The notes: generated from the letters alone by a model not told the origin. DNA of 64,000 nt from Limibacterium fermenti (GCF_041902845.1 NZ_CP159486.1:1426001-1490000), one strand, 5' to 3'; positions 1 to 8,662 are shown, counted from the stretch's first letter. A program made the numbers and translations.

Positions 1-240
1 GATAAACTCTTCTACATACGGTTGAATGACCTCTACGCCTCCATGCATCGTGGGGATGCCGTAGGATTGGCCCTGCAAACCGCAACCTTGCCCCCATATT
101 GCTCCGAATCTCTCATAGGCCATTTTAGCTGCCCCGCCGCCATGATAGCCTTCGAGGTTGCTTCCAAAAACAAATATTTCGTTATCGTTCAAATCCGAAA
201 TATAGTCGGGCGTAATTCTGTTATTATCTGATATATTCAT
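1..240 (-). CDS. A1S_2505-like phage-type domain protein (3' part off the left edge)
   Basis: The start codon is at 240 and 80 codons are visible before the window edge; the remainder lies outside. The visible protein opens with a short polar segment and then carries the run FVFGSNLEGYHGGGAAKMA followed by GQGCGLQGQSYGIPT. This Gly-rich FGSN...GAA...LQGQSYAIPT pattern is what I recall for the A1S_2505-like phage non-structural family, which resembles a nucleotide-binding macro-type fold. There is no signal peptide, so it is probably cytosolic. Biochemical function is unknown. It lies downstream of the porin gene on the same strand, separated by a heptamer array. The assignment rests on motif memory only. 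Confidence 0.6.
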   Translation of the reverse strand, partial: MNISDNNRITPDYISDLNDNEIFVFGSNLEGYHGGGAAKMAYERFGAIWGQGCGLQGQSYGIPTMHGGVEVIQPYVEEFI

Positions 241-415
241 GTCTAATGTCTAATGTCTTCAGTCTCCGGTCTTCAGTCTTCGGTCTTCAGTCTTCGGTCT
301 TCGGTCTTCGGTCTCCGGTCTTCAGTCTTCGGTCTTCAGTCTTCGGTCTTCGGTCTTCGGTCTTCGGTCTTCGGTCTTCGGTCTCCGGTCTCTAACCTCC
401 AACGTCCAACCTCCC
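241..415 (-). repeat. Degenerate heptanucleotide array (GTCTTCG type)
   Basis: More than twenty tandem copies of GTCTTCG or GTCTTCA/GTCTCCG fill the space between the porin stop codon (430-432) and the start of the next minus-strand gene (240). On the transcribed strand it reads as purine-rich GACCGAA/GACTGAA units. No ribosome-binding site or credible coding content is present. Confidence 0.9.
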
Positions 416-429
416 GTCCCTGCATTTTC

Positions 430-1446
430 TTAGAACGTAAAAACCAGTTCGACGGTAAATTTATCGGAATCCATTTCGGGATATTTATTGAGTATATCGA
501 GTTCATTTTCGATGAAGTACCATTCATAGTCGAGACGAAGGATCGAGGAAATGTTTTTTTGTTCAAAGGCGAAGCCCAAGCCCACGGTCAGGCGATTGAC
601 ATCGAATCCTTTATTGTCCGGATTCTTGTCAATGGCATCCCATCGGGCAGCCGGAACCAGCCGGTCGAAAAAGCGGCTTTTCGTTAAAGGAATAAAATAG
701 GCCCCTTGAAAATAATAAGAAAGCATATCGCTTTCAGCTTCTACGCGACTGTCTCTTTTCATGATCTCGGTTTCCAATTTCCAATTACGCGCCTCATAGC
801 GAAGATCGGCGCCATAAAAAAGATAGTGAATATCTTCATTTTGATAATCGTAATATTTTATCGTGCTGCGAAATCCCTTCATGCTGCCTACGGCCAGCCG
901 GGCGCCATACGATAAGCGATCGCGCCATACCGGATCATTAATGGTGTTGCCGTTATAGATTCCCAATTCAAATGAAGAGGGGACCGAACCGATTTTAAAT
1001 TCATAATCCGCTCTAAAACCTAAATCGCGTGTACTTAAAAAATATTTTCCAATGAACGCTCTATTCGCAAACATCATTTCGGAAGGGCTTACGATGTATT
1101 GGTTGAAAATGGGCACGCTGGTTTGACCGAGCGTTAAGGAAAGCCCGTCGACCGGCTTTAAGGATCCGCTCAAATCCAATACTTCGAAGCGGCCTTCATT
1201 GCTTAATTCGACTTGCGCTTTGTAGCCCGAAAACGAGTTGATGTTTCCTGAAGCCCCTATACGTGAATTACGCACGGAAAAGCGCGACATGCCTGTTTCG
1301 CTGGCATATTCGAACTTGTTTTTCAGTGTTCCGGAGATCTTCATGCTCGGATAAGAAACCGAATCTGCCTCCTGTGCGCAAATAGAAGGAATAAAAAAAC
1401 TGACAAAAAATAAAACAAACAGAGAACGGTCATGCATTAATTTCAT
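430..1446 (-). CDS. Porin, phosphate-selective porin O/P-like outer-membrane barrel
   Basis: 338 residues. A signal peptide (about residues 1-24, ending SICAQ) is followed by a protein made of alternating amphipathic strands, ending in the C-terminal Phe (VFTF) typical of outer-membrane barrels. Strand patterns such as VRNSRIGASGNI and TLGQTSVPIFNQY resemble the OprP/OprO porin family, which forms anion channels; Bacteroidetes members are often upregulated under phosphate limitation, but selectivity cannot be read from sequence. It is the last of four closely spaced minus-strand genes (MutS-like, apbE, ogt, porin; gaps of about 3-13 nt) and is probably co-transcribed with them. A heptamer array begins about 15 nt after the stop codon. 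Confidence 0.8.
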   Translation of the reverse strand: MKLMHDRSLFVLFFVSFFIPSICAQEADSVSYPSMKISGTLKNKFEYASETGMSRFSVRNSRIGASGNINSFSGYKAQVELSNEGRFEVLDLSGSLKPVDGLSLTLGQTSVPIFNQYIVSPSEMMFANRAFIGKYFLSTRDLGFRADYEFKIGSVPSSFELGIYNGNTINDPVWRDRLSYGARLAVGSMKGFRSTIKYYDYQNEDIHYLFYGADLRYEARNWKLETEIMKRDSRVEAESDMLSYYFQGAYFIPLTKSRFFDRLVPAARWDAIDKNPDNKGFDVNRLTVGLGFAFEQKNISSILRLDYEWYFIENELDILNKYPEMDSDKFTVELVFTF

Positions 1447-1458
1447 ATTCTTTATGAG

Positions 1459-2046
1459 TTAGTGGTGATCGGTTTTTTGCTCGAGATCGAGAAAAGCTCG
1501 TTTTCGTTCTATGCCCCAATGGTAACCTCCCAACTTGCCGTCGCTGCGGATAACCCGGTGGCACGGGATGAGGTACGATACCGGATTCATTCCTATGGCC
1601 GTGCCTACCGCACGAATGGCTCCCGGATGACCTGCCGATTGCGCGAGAGAACGATAGGTGGTTGTTTTGCCTTTAGGAACGGATAACAAGGCTTTCCACA
1701 CGTCTGTTTGGAACTCGGTACCCCGGATGTGTAAAGGAAGCGACGTGTCCGACGGCTTTCCTTCGAGGAGCGTCAATGCCCGTCGGTGCAATGTGTTCGA
1801 TCGTTTGTCGAACAAAGCTCCCGGATACCTCCGGTGTAATTCTTCGATGATTTTTTCGCTGGAACCGAAAGCCAGGAAGCAGATACCTTTGGGGGTCGAA
1901 GCGATAAGGGTTTCTCCGCCAATGGTCTCGTAAAGTTCATACTCTATACGCAATCCCCGTATTTCGTCAGCCTGCAAAGGTTCAATAGATACGTTGCTTG
2001 CAACGCGTTTGGACTCAGTAGTTGTTTTTTTATTGTTTCGGTTCAT
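1459..2046 (-). CDS. ogt: Methylated-DNA--[protein]-cysteine S-methyltransferase
   Basis: 195 residues. The C-terminal half is a clear MGMT/Ogt catalytic domain: the helix-turn-helix segment VPKGKTTTYRSLA, the AVGTAIGMNP strand, and the active-site PCHRV (residues 161-165, alkyl-acceptor Cys162), then GGYHWGIERKRAFLDLE. The N-terminal part (about 30-95) matches the small ribonuclease-H-like subdomain that precedes it in Ada and Ogt. The Ada N-terminal zinc and AraC domains are absent, so this is a stand-alone suicide repair enzyme that removes O6-alkylguanine. The first 25 residues are basic and polar and may be a disordered extension. Spaced 3 nt from the upstream apbE gene and 12 nt from the downstream porin. 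Confidence 0.93.
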   Translation of the reverse strand: MNRNNKKTTTESKRVASNVSIEPLQADEIRGLRIEYELYETIGGETLIASTPKGICFLAFGSSEKIIEELHRRYPGALFDKRSNTLHRRALTLLEGKPSDTSLPLHIRGTEFQTDVWKALLSVPKGKTTTYRSLAQSAGHPGAIRAVGTAIGMNPVSYLIPCHRVIRSDGKLGGYHWGIERKRAFLDLEQKTDHH

Positions 2047-2049
2047 AAC

Positions 2050-3096
2050 TTATTGTATTAAAATATCCAGTTTATCGGCGAAAAACTCTTCAAAACCATC
2101 CGAGTAAGCCACGCCTGTAGTACCATCGGCCTTTGCATAAATAAAAAAGTAATGCAAGCCCGGTAACGTTCTGGCCAGTTTCACCGATTCGTTCAGTCCG
2201 GCCACCATAAATACCGTAGCATAGGCATCGGCCGTCATGCAGTCGTCGGCCAGTACCGTAGCGCTGAGCATTTCGTTTTCGGAAGGGTATCCGGTGTACG
2301 GGTCGATGGTATGGGCATATTTTTTGCCGTCTTTGATGTAATAATTGCGATAGTTTCCGGAGGTAGCCATCGATTTGTCACATAACAAAAGCACGGTTTG
2401 TAATTCCTGGGAAGCGGGCGTTTGATCGTCGGTCGGTTTATCAATTCCGATGCGCCAGCATTCGCCTTTTTCATTGATACCTTTGGCTACGATTTCTCCG
2501 CCGATTTCTACCAAATAGTTCTCGATGCCATGACGTTGAAGCAGACGGGCAATCACATCGCATGAATAGCCTTTGGCAATCGCCGACATATTGAGTTGGA
2601 CCCTCGGATCGGTTTTTACGATGTTGCCCTTTGCATCGATGGATATTTTGCGGTATCCGACAAACTCTTTTAAGCTGTCGATCGTTTCCGGAGTGACGTT
2701 GTCCGGATTGTCGAATCCGAAACCCCAAGCATTGATCAGCGGAGAGACGGTGATATCGAATTTGCCGTCGCTTACGCCGGAAACTTCCTCGGCCTTATTA
2801 AATACCGTAATGAAAAAGGAATCCAACTGTACGGGTTCGTTGCGGTTCACTTTCGAAATGATGGAGTTTTCCATAAACGGATTCAACGAAACCTCGAACC
2901 GATGCAGCTCATCCACAATCTCTTCCCCTAACGACCGGTCGTAAGTATATTTTATATGATATGCCGTATGAAATATTTCCCCTTGTTCGTGAAAATAACG
3001 GTAATCTTTTTTATTCTCTCCCTTTTGTTTGCAAGAAGTTAGCCCGGGTAACAGGAAGAGTAGAAAAAAAATAAAAAGAACGGATTGTCTTTGCAT
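2050..3096 (-). CDS. apbE: FAD:protein FMN transferase, ApbE family lipoprotein
   Basis: 348 residues. The signal peptide ends LTSC, making Cys22 the lipidation site, so the enzyme is membrane anchored and faces the periplasm. ApbE hallmarks follow in order: FEVSLNPFMENSIISKVNR near residue 70, DISVSPL-type DITVSPLINAWGFG, the LNMSAIAKGYSCDV motif (about 172-185), the HTIDPYTGYP motif and the Mg-binding DCMTADAYATVFMVAG segment. The family transfers FMN from FAD to Thr/Ser of partner proteins such as Nqr and Rnf subunits; no obvious substrate gene lies in the window. It sits 12 nt after the MutS-like gene in a probable operon. Confidence 0.95.
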   Translation of the reverse strand: MQRQSVLFIFFLLFLLPGLTSCKQKGENKKDYRYFHEQGEIFHTAYHIKYTYDRSLGEEIVDELHRFEVSLNPFMENSIISKVNRNEPVQLDSFFITVFNKAEEVSGVSDGKFDITVSPLINAWGFGFDNPDNVTPETIDSLKEFVGYRKISIDAKGNIVKTDPRVQLNMSAIAKGYSCDVIARLLQRHGIENYLVEIGGEIVAKGINEKGECWRIGIDKPTDDQTPASQELQTVLLLCDKSMATSGNYRNYYIKDGKKYAHTIDPYTGYPSENEMLSATVLADDCMTADAYATVFMVAGLNESVKLARTLPGLHYFFIYAKADGTTGVAYSDGFEEFFADKLDILIQ

Positions 3097-3108
3097 TGCT
3101 GTTTCTTA

Positions 3109-4473
3109 TTAAATTTCTTTTTTTGATTCATTTATCCTTTTATTTGCCTCGTTTATAGAGTCGATCACCTTTTCTTTTTGAATGATATACATCCCTAATC
3201 GTTCATTGGAAACCCCTTCTTTTATTTTGTAGGTATAGAAAGGAATTCCATTTTTATTGATGGTCTCCAAATAAACAAATCGGATGTTTTCTTCTTTTAA
3301 GCGCTCAGCCACTTCCAAAATATGGGTGGATATCACGAAAAAAGACCGTTTCGTATGTGCAAAAGCCGAAATGATGGCAAGCGATCCTTCAAAAGCGTCT
3401 TTCACATTTGTTCCTCTGAACAATTCATCGAAAATGACTAGCCTGTCGGTTTTATTTTCCAGCCTTTCCGCAATATCTTTTATTCTTTTTATTTCGGAAT
3501 AAAAATGGCTGTAATTCAATTGGATATTATCCTTTAAATTGATGGTGGAGTAAATTCCCGAAAGGATACTTATTTTAAACGTTACCGCAGGGACAGGAAA
3601 TCCGATATGGGACAAGTATGCGGCAATTCCCAATGATTTTAAGAACGTGGATTTGCCCGACATGTTCGGCCCGGTTATAAAAATCATGTTCGTTCCGGCA
3701 TCCATTCTCAGGTCATTTCCCACGGCATTTTTGAGCAATGGGTGGAAAAGGCCTTCGGCTTGGATGATTTGTTCCGACGAAGGGCGCAGCTCGGGATAAC
3801 ACAAGTGATATTTATCGGCTGCTTTCGCCATAGCCGTCAACACATCCAAATAATAGATTAAATCAACAAAATAATCGATTTGATATCGATGCGTATAACG
3901 GAACATATAATCGAAATTAGCGATTTCAACCGCTTTTAATTTACGCAGATTTTTTATGCCGGATACCGCGGTAAATTCTTTCTCTTTGAAAACAGCCTCC
4001 ATCTGTACGCGCGTAGAATGAAGATATTCCGGTAGTTCCGTCCCGTCAAGGCCGGTGAAAAAGTCTCGGATGTTATTCAATAACTCAATCGTATAATCGA
4101 TACCCCTTTCAATGATGTAATAGTCGTTATTGGGTTTTATCCGATACATAAAGCCTTTTTCCATAGCGCTGAATTTGTTGGGCTTTCGAGTCGGCTGATC
4201 GTGATAATTTAAGTAATGTTCAATAAAGTCGAGGCTGTTTTTATCGATATCCAAGTGCGAAATGGAGCGGCTGTGGGATTGAAAGTAAGCGATCGTGTCG
4301 CTTCGGTTCATTAGGAAATGTCTATCGGTAGAAGGCTCCGACATGATTTTTCGTAATCTTTTTTTCCCGCCGTATGAGATACAAAGATCAAACAAATCAT
4401 AAAGGGATTTTCCGATAGAAACATCGAAAATTCCTAAATCATTTTTTGTTTGTTCATCTAATTCGAATCCCAT
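3109..4473 (-). CDS. MutS-related ATPase lacking the mismatch-recognition domains
   Basis: 454 residues. The C-terminal half carries the MutS ATPase: Walker A GPNMSGKST (268-276), the IYSTINLKDNIQLNYSHFYSE signature, Walker B VIFDELFRGTN and the FVISTHILEVAERL His switch. Upstream is a helical clamp/lever region (MutS domain III-like). The N-terminal DNA-mismatch-binding domains I and II of true MutS are missing, so this is the short MutS-like family common in Bacteroidetes, not the mismatch-repair MutS itself. Role unknown; other short MutS paralogues act in recombination or on branched DNA. First gene of the four-gene minus-strand cluster that ends with the porin. Confidence 0.88.
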   Translation of the reverse strand: MGFELDEQTKNDLGIFDVSIGKSLYDLFDLCISYGGKKRLRKIMSEPSTDRHFLMNRSDTIAYFQSHSRSISHLDIDKNSLDFIEHYLNYHDQPTRKPNKFSAMEKGFMYRIKPNNDYYIIERGIDYTIELLNNIRDFFTGLDGTELPEYLHSTRVQMEAVFKEKEFTAVSGIKNLRKLKAVEIANFDYMFRYTHRYQIDYFVDLIYYLDVLTAMAKAADKYHLCYPELRPSSEQIIQAEGLFHPLLKNAVGNDLRMDAGTNMIFITGPNMSGKSTFLKSLGIAAYLSHIGFPVPAVTFKISILSGIYSTINLKDNIQLNYSHFYSEIKRIKDIAERLENKTDRLVIFDELFRGTNVKDAFEGSLAIISAFAHTKRSFFVISTHILEVAERLKEENIRFVYLETINKNGIPFYTYKIKEGVSNERLGMYIIQKEKVIDSINEANKRINESKKEI

Positions 4474-4577
4474 CGTTTATTGTTTAATTGCGCCTGTTTA
4501 AAAGTTCGCTTTATCCGTAAACGCCGGCAAGCGGTTCATCGAAACGGTTACTCCACGTCTCTCTGTGCAACTTTCAA

Positions 4578-5528
4578 TTAAAACTCGTCTTCTATTTTAT
4601 AATGATTTCTCTCGGGGGCGTTGCGCGAAATAAGTTCACCCAAAAACCCCGCGAGAAATAATAACGTACCGAGAATCATCATCGTCAGCGAAATATAAAA
4701 ATAGGGCGATTCGGTGACTAAGCGGTAAGGATTGCCCTGCTGCATGTCGTAGAGCTTCATGGCGCCTACCGCCACAATGGCGAAGAACCCCAGTATAAAC
4801 ATGACGCTTCCCCACAAACCGAAAAAGTGCATCGGCTTTTTCCCGAATTTATTCAGGAACCAAAGGGTCATGAGGTCGAGATAACCGTTTACAAAGCGGC
4901 TTGCCCCGAATTTGCTCTTCCCGTATTTGCGTGCCTGATGATGTACTTCCTTTTCGCCGATTTTTGTATAGCCCGCTTCCTTGGCGATAATGGGGATGTA
5001 GCGGTGCATGTCGTTATAGACTTCTATATCTTTCACCAGCGCCCGGCGATAGGCTTTGAGGCCGCAGTTGAAGTCGTGCAGCCGGATGCCGGAGACTTTA
5101 CGCGCCGTAGCGTTGAAGAGTTTCGAGGGGATGTTTTTTGTCAATATCGAATCATAGCGTTTCTTTTTCCATCCCGATACCAAGTCGTAATCTTCGTCGG
5201 TTATCATGCGATACAGTGCGGGGATTTCGTCGGGACTATCCTGCAAATCGGCATCCATGGTGATGATCACATCGCCCTGCGCCTTTTGGAATGCGCAATA
5301 CAACGCCGGCGATTTGCCGTAATTGCGTCGAAACTTTATCGCTTTTACCTCCGGAGATGATTTCCTGATTGTGGTGATGATCGGCCACGAACGGTCGGTA
5401 CTGCCGTCATCTACAAAAATGATTTCATACGAGAAGGCATTTTCATCCATTACCCGTTTGATCCAGGCATGTAGTTCGGGCAGCGATTCTTCTTCGTTAT
5501 AAAGTGGTATGACTACTGATATATCCAT
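4578..5528 (-). CDS. GT2 polyisoprenyl-phosphate glycosyltransferase (DPM1/GtrB-like)
   Basis: 316 residues. The N-terminal GT-A domain begins SVVIPLYNEEESLPEL and holds FVDDGSTD and the metal-binding MDADLQDSPDEIP; FNCGLKAYRR follows. Two C-terminal membrane helices (about 232-255 and 275-300) place it with the GtrB/DPM1-like enzymes that load a sugar from a nucleotide donor onto undecaprenyl or dolichyl phosphate. The lipid-linked sugar would then be used by a GT-C enzyme for O-antigen or protein modification; no GT-C gene is present here. The DUF4199 gene lies 24 nt upstream, a pairing seen in other Bacteroidetes, so the two are probably one operon. Confidence 0.9.
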   Translation of the reverse strand: MDISVVIPLYNEEESLPELHAWIKRVMDENAFSYEIIFVDDGSTDRSWPIITTIRKSSPEVKAIKFRRNYGKSPALYCAFQKAQGDVIITMDADLQDSPDEIPALYRMITDEDYDLVSGWKKKRYDSILTKNIPSKLFNATARKVSGIRLHDFNCGLKAYRRALVKDIEVYNDMHRYIPIIAKEAGYTKIGEKEVHHQARKYGKSKFGASRFVNGYLDLMTLWFLNKFGKKPMHFFGLWGSVMFILGFFAIVAVGAMKLYDMQQGNPYRLVTESPYFYISLTMMILGTLLFLAGFLGELISRNAPERNHYKIEDEF

Positions 5529-5552
5529 TTCTGTCGATAAAAAAGATTTGTT

Positions 5553-6071
5553 CTATTTCGATTTATAGTTCATGGCCAACGGCACAATAATCACCGAGAG
5601 CAACATCCCCATGAAAACGTTTCCCAAAATGACCGTATTGATAATATAACTGGAGGGCGTAGGGTAGGGCTGTTCGGAGATGTTCGCGATCAACGCTTCG
5701 TCTATCTTCATCGACTGCGCCATCTGTACCATGTTGTCATATAACGTTGTAATAAACATCGGGTCGATCCAGTTGACGTGTATGAATACGATGACCGATT
5801 TGAGGAGGGAGGCAAAAAAGAAGAGCAGGATGGAAAACTGCATGCCGTGCCAATAATTCATCCGGCTGTCGGGAATGATGAGCCTTTTATACCTCACTAA
5901 ATAATAAAAAAGAAGAATGGGCGTTCCGATGCTTAAAATCGAATCGATAACGGCTAATATCGCATGATTCGTTCCGGCCATGGTGAAAAAGTACTGTACG
6001 ACCCAGAACAGGCCTAAGTAAAGACCTGCGTACATTGCGTAACTCAATAATCGACTTTTATCCTCTTGCAT
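5553..6071 (-). CDS. DUF4199 family inner-membrane protein
   Basis: 172 residues from the ATG at 6071. A longer frame opens at 6224, but a -7 box (TACTTTTG on the minus strand, 6091-6098) lies inside it, so the start MQEDKSRLLSYAM is preferred. The protein has four hydrophobic helices, beginning YAMYAGLYLGLFWVVQYFF, and a C-terminal FMGMLLSVIIVPLAM segment, which fits the DUF4199 family. Function is unknown. It is followed 24 nt later by the GT2 glycosyltransferase, suggesting a role at the inner membrane connected with lipid-linked sugar synthesis; that is inference from position only. Confidence 0.85.
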   Translation of the reverse strand: MQEDKSRLLSYAMYAGLYLGLFWVVQYFFTMAGTNHAILAVIDSILSIGTPILLFYYLVRYKRLIIPDSRMNYWHGMQFSILLFFFASLLKSVIVFIHVNWIDPMFITTLYDNMVQMAQSMKIDEALIANISEQPYPTPSSYIINTVILGNVFMGMLLSVIIVPLAMNYKSK

Positions 6072-6090
6072 GAAACTGTTTTTTCTTCTG

Positions 6091-6098
6091 CAAAAGTA
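6091..6098 (-). promoter_or_regulatory. -7 element (TACTTTTG) for the DUF4199/GT2 pair
   Basis: It matches the Bacteroidetes TAnnTTTG -7 box on the minus strand, about 20 nt upstream of the chosen start at 6071. I see no good TTTG at -33. Confidence 0.55.
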
Positions 6099-6123
6099 AT
6101 GAATTTTACCGAATGTCCGAAGA

Positions 6124-6176
6124 GAATTGACAATTGACGATGGATAATGGAGAATGGACAATTCATAATTCTGCAT
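6124..6176 (+). repeat. Short degenerate heptamer-like array
   Basis: Loose copies of GACAATT, GATAATG and GAGAATG lie between the two divergent genes at 6071 and 6235. Much more degenerate than the other arrays. Confidence 0.5.
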
Positions 6177-6209
6177 TTTGTATTGTTCATCCGGTTCGAA
6201 ATATTTTTT

Positions 6210-6217
6210 TATCTTTG
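6210..6217 (+). promoter_or_regulatory. -7 element (TATCTTTG) for the uracil permease gene
   Basis: TATCTTTG matches TAnnTTTG exactly and lies only 17 nt before the ATG at 6235, implying a very short leader. The nearest TTG (6183-6185) is 24 nt upstream, longer than the usual spacer. Confidence 0.55.
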
Positions 6218-6234
6218 TGCCCATATTTTAGAAT

Positions 6235-7437
6235 ATGGAAAACGAAAAACAGTTAAGCGCGGCATCGAAAACAATTATCGGCGTGCAGTTTCTTTTTGTG
6301 GCTTTCGGTGCCATGGTGTTAGTACCCTTGTTGGTAGGGTTGGATCCATCGACGGCGCTTTTCGCCGCGGGAGTCGGGACATTGGTCTTTCATTTGGTAA
6401 CGAAAGGCATTGTCCCGATTTTTTTGGGCAGTAGTTTCGCTTTTATCGCCCCGATCATCAAAGCTACGGAACTATATGGATTGGCCGGTACGCTATCGGG
6501 ACTGGTAGCGGTGGGATTTGTATATTTCCTGATGAGTGCGCTGGTCAAATGGCAAGGCTTGCGGCTCATCGAACGCTTGTTTCCTCCGGTGGTCATCGGG
6601 CCGGTAATCATCCTTATCGGTTTGTCGCTGGCGGGAACCGGGGTGAGTATGGCGCAGGAAAACTGGATGTTGGCCCTCATCTCGTTAATCACGGCGGTGG
6701 TGATCAGTATGTTTGCAAAAGGGTTCTTTAAACTCATTCCGATTATTTCGGCGATCATTGCAGGATATATTGCGGCGGTATGCATGGGGCAAGTCGATTT
6801 TTCGGGAGTCGCGGCTGCGCCCTGGATCGGATTGCCCCAGTTTGTAAAACCGGCCTTTTCGTGGGAAGCCGTGCTGTTTATGATACCGGTTGCCATTGCG
6901 CCGGTCATCGAGCATATCGGGAATGTGTATGCGGTGAACGAAGTAACCAAAAAGGATTTTATGAAAGACCCCGGATTGCACCGCACGTTGCTTGGCGACG
7001 GCATTGCCTGCTGTATCTCCGGCTTTATCGGCGGCCCTCCCGTTACGACGTACTCCGAGGTTACGGGCGCCATGGTGTTGACGAAGGTCACCGATCCGGC
7101 GGTCATACGGGTGGCGGCTGTTGCGGGTATTGTCTTTTCGTTGATCGGGAAGGTGAGCGCCGTGTTGAAATCCATTCCCGGAGCCGTATTGGGAGGAATC
7201 ATGCTCTTGCTCTTCGGCATGATTGCCGCCGTGGGCATCAATAATATGATTCAGAATAAAACCGATATGAACAATACTCGTAATTTGGTTATCGTTTCGC
7301 TCATTCTTACCACCGGCATCGGAGGAGCGGTCTTGCAAGCCGGAAGCTTTACGTTTTCGGGTATCGGTCTTTCCGCGGTCATTGGTTTGGTGCTTAATTT
7401 GATATTACCGAAGTCACAAGCGAACGAATCGGAATAG
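6235..7437 (+). CDS. uraA: Uracil/xanthine permease, NCS2 family
   Basis: 400 residues with about 12-14 hydrophobic segments. NCS2 features include the early LVPLLVGLDPSTALFAAGVGTL segment, SSFAFIAPI, the EHIGNVYAVNEVTKKDF segment with the conserved acidic residue in TM8, and GGPPVTTYSEVTGAM in TM10. It imports uracil (possibly other pyrimidines or purines) by proton symport across the inner membrane. It is monocistronic: divergent from the DUF4199 gene and followed by a gene with its own -7 box. Family membership is clear; substrate choice between uracil and xanthine is inferred from the closer likeness to UraA. Confidence 0.92.
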   Translation: MENEKQLSAASKTIIGVQFLFVAFGAMVLVPLLVGLDPSTALFAAGVGTLVFHLVTKGIVPIFLGSSFAFIAPIIKATELYGLAGTLSGLVAVGFVYFLMSALVKWQGLRLIERLFPPVVIGPVIILIGLSLAGTGVSMAQENWMLALISLITAVVISMFAKGFFKLIPIISAIIAGYIAAVCMGQVDFSGVAAAPWIGLPQFVKPAFSWEAVLFMIPVAIAPVIEHIGNVYAVNEVTKKDFMKDPGLHRTLLGDGIACCISGFIGGPPVTTYSEVTGAMVLTKVTDPAVIRVAAVAGIVFSLIGKVSAVLKSIPGAVLGGIMLLLFGMIAAVGINNMIQNKTDMNNTRNLVIVSLILTTGIGGAVLQAGSFTFSGIGLSAVIGLVLNLILPKSQANESE

Positions 7438-7560
7438 ATTTTCCCGCTCGAAATGTGAAGCAATGCAAACCATTATAGTTGCATGTGTAATAAAGTTTAA
7501 ATTGTCGGCTTTTTCCTTCAAAAAGTTTGCTTGTCGAGAATAACGTATCGACTGTTTTTG

Positions 7561-7568
7561 TAAGTTTG
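7561..7568 (+). promoter_or_regulatory. -7 element (TAAGTTTG) upstream of the gene at 7601
   Basis: An exact TAnnTTTG match 32 nt before the ATG. Upstream TTTG at 7526-7529 is too far for a normal spacer, so the -33 box is not assigned. Confidence 0.5.
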
Positions 7569-7600
7569 CATCGTTAACGACCTTTATAAAAAGAATCATT

Positions 7601-8338
7601 ATGAGTATAACAAGAATTTATCAAGGTAAAGATGTTGAAATGCTCACTACATGCAATATCATGATCGACAATGCCATTGCCGACCTACCTTTCCTTTCAT
7701 CCAAGCGCAGTACTTGGACGATAGAGTTTTTTACGGGTATTAAGACACGCATTTCCAACGCATTTCAGAACTATCTGGGTATCGACCCCAAAGCCGGAGT
7801 GCATGCCGCTACCGAGGTTGTGGAGAAATTATGCAACGATGCGCTTATCGACCTTTCAGAGGTAAAAACGCAAATCGGCGAGGATTATAAATCGAATAGG
7901 CTCCGCCGCGACGAGATTTTAAAAGCATTGGGTTACGCTACTTTCTGGAAACGGGCGTCCAAGAAAGATCAGGAGGCTATCGCCGAGTTATTGTCGCATT
8001 TCGCCACTGGTTTAACGGAAGAGTTGAAAACGGAATTTACTGCCACCGGGATTGCTACCGAAACATTGGATCGCATCGTTGCCGCCGCTAAAGACGAAAC
8101 GGTACAACAAGCGAATGTGAAGCAAGAAACCCTTAAAGGCGACAGCAAGGATATCTCGGCGGAAGTCGTCACCGAGTTCAATGGAATTTACAGCCAAACA
8201 ATTTCTATAGGAAAGATTGCGACTTCTTTCCATCGGGGCGATCCATTGATGCGTGAAAAATTTTCCTATTCCAAGATCCTTAAAAATTTGAACGCCGCTC
8301 CCCGTAAGGATGAAAAAGAGGGCGAAAATAAGAAATAA
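7601..8338 (+). CDS. Conserved Bacteroidetes protein of unknown function
   Basis: 245 residues, no signal peptide and no membrane segment. It opens MSITRIYQGKDVEMLTTC and continues with helical stretches; KRSTWTIEFFTGIKTRISNAF and a basic DYKSNRLRRDEILKALGY region are the most distinctive parts. The C-terminus is a charged tail (PRKDEKEGENKK). I recall similar cytosolic hypothetical proteins in Bacteroides and flavobacteria but know no function. It is monocistronic with its own -7 box and a hairpin terminator at 8382-8419. Confidence 0.8.
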   Translation: MSITRIYQGKDVEMLTTCNIMIDNAIADLPFLSSKRSTWTIEFFTGIKTRISNAFQNYLGIDPKAGVHAATEVVEKLCNDALIDLSEVKTQIGEDYKSNRLRRDEILKALGYATFWKRASKKDQEAIAELLSHFATGLTEELKTEFTATGIATETLDRIVAAAKDETVQQANVKQETLKGDSKDISAEVVTEFNGIYSQTISIGKIATSFHRGDPLMREKFSYSKILKNLNAAPRKDEKEGENKK

Positions 8339-8381
8339 AAGATAAAGCCTTTCCTTGTCCGTGTCTTTCTGTCTTTTTCAA

Positions 8382-8419
8382 AGAGGAGGCTATATTTATA
8401 TTGTAGGCTTCTCTTTTTT
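8382..8419 (+). terminator. Rho-independent terminator after the gene at 7601
   Basis: AGAGGAGGCTA pairs imperfectly (one G:U, one mismatch) with TAGGCTTCTCT around a 11-nt loop and is followed by TTTTTT. Confidence 0.7.
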
Positions 8420-8431
8420 GTGGGGTTCCCA

Positions 8432-8662
8432 TTCTCTTTGCCCGGCATCCTGTTCTCTTTAATCGATTTCATCTTCTCGAAAGCCGTTTTGTCGTTCTCT
8501 TTAGCCATTTTGATGTTTTATAAAGTTATTTTCCCCTTCTCGATACTGATTTTCTAATTCTCTTTAGTCATTTTCATCTTTTCGAAAGCCATTTTCGTGT
8601 TTTCGAAGGATATTTTCCTTTTCTCTAAGGTCGTTTTGTGGCGCTCTTTGGCAAAATGTTTG
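8432..8662. repeat. Minisatellite: eleven 21-bp imperfect units
   Basis: Eleven consecutive units of exactly 21 bp, typified by TTCTCTTTAGTCATTTTCAT plus C and by TTTTCGAAAGCCATTTTCGT plus G. The units differ at many positions but never change length. Read on the minus strand they give a seven-residue periodic peptide (FEKMKMT-like), but stop codons interrupt it near 8509-8553 and no promoter or start is convincing. It fills most of the 427-nt gap between the gene ending at 8338 and the SusC start at 8766. The rest of the gap (8663-8765) is AT-rich and may hold the SusC promoter; TTCCTTTG at 8723-8730 is one mismatch from a -7 box. Confidence 0.9.

Noticed and set aside
6390..7241. Long minus-strand open frame (283 codons) inside the uracil permease gene
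   Set aside because: The permease on the plus strand has strong family motifs along its whole length; the antisense frame is low in structure and has no promoter or homology that I recognise.
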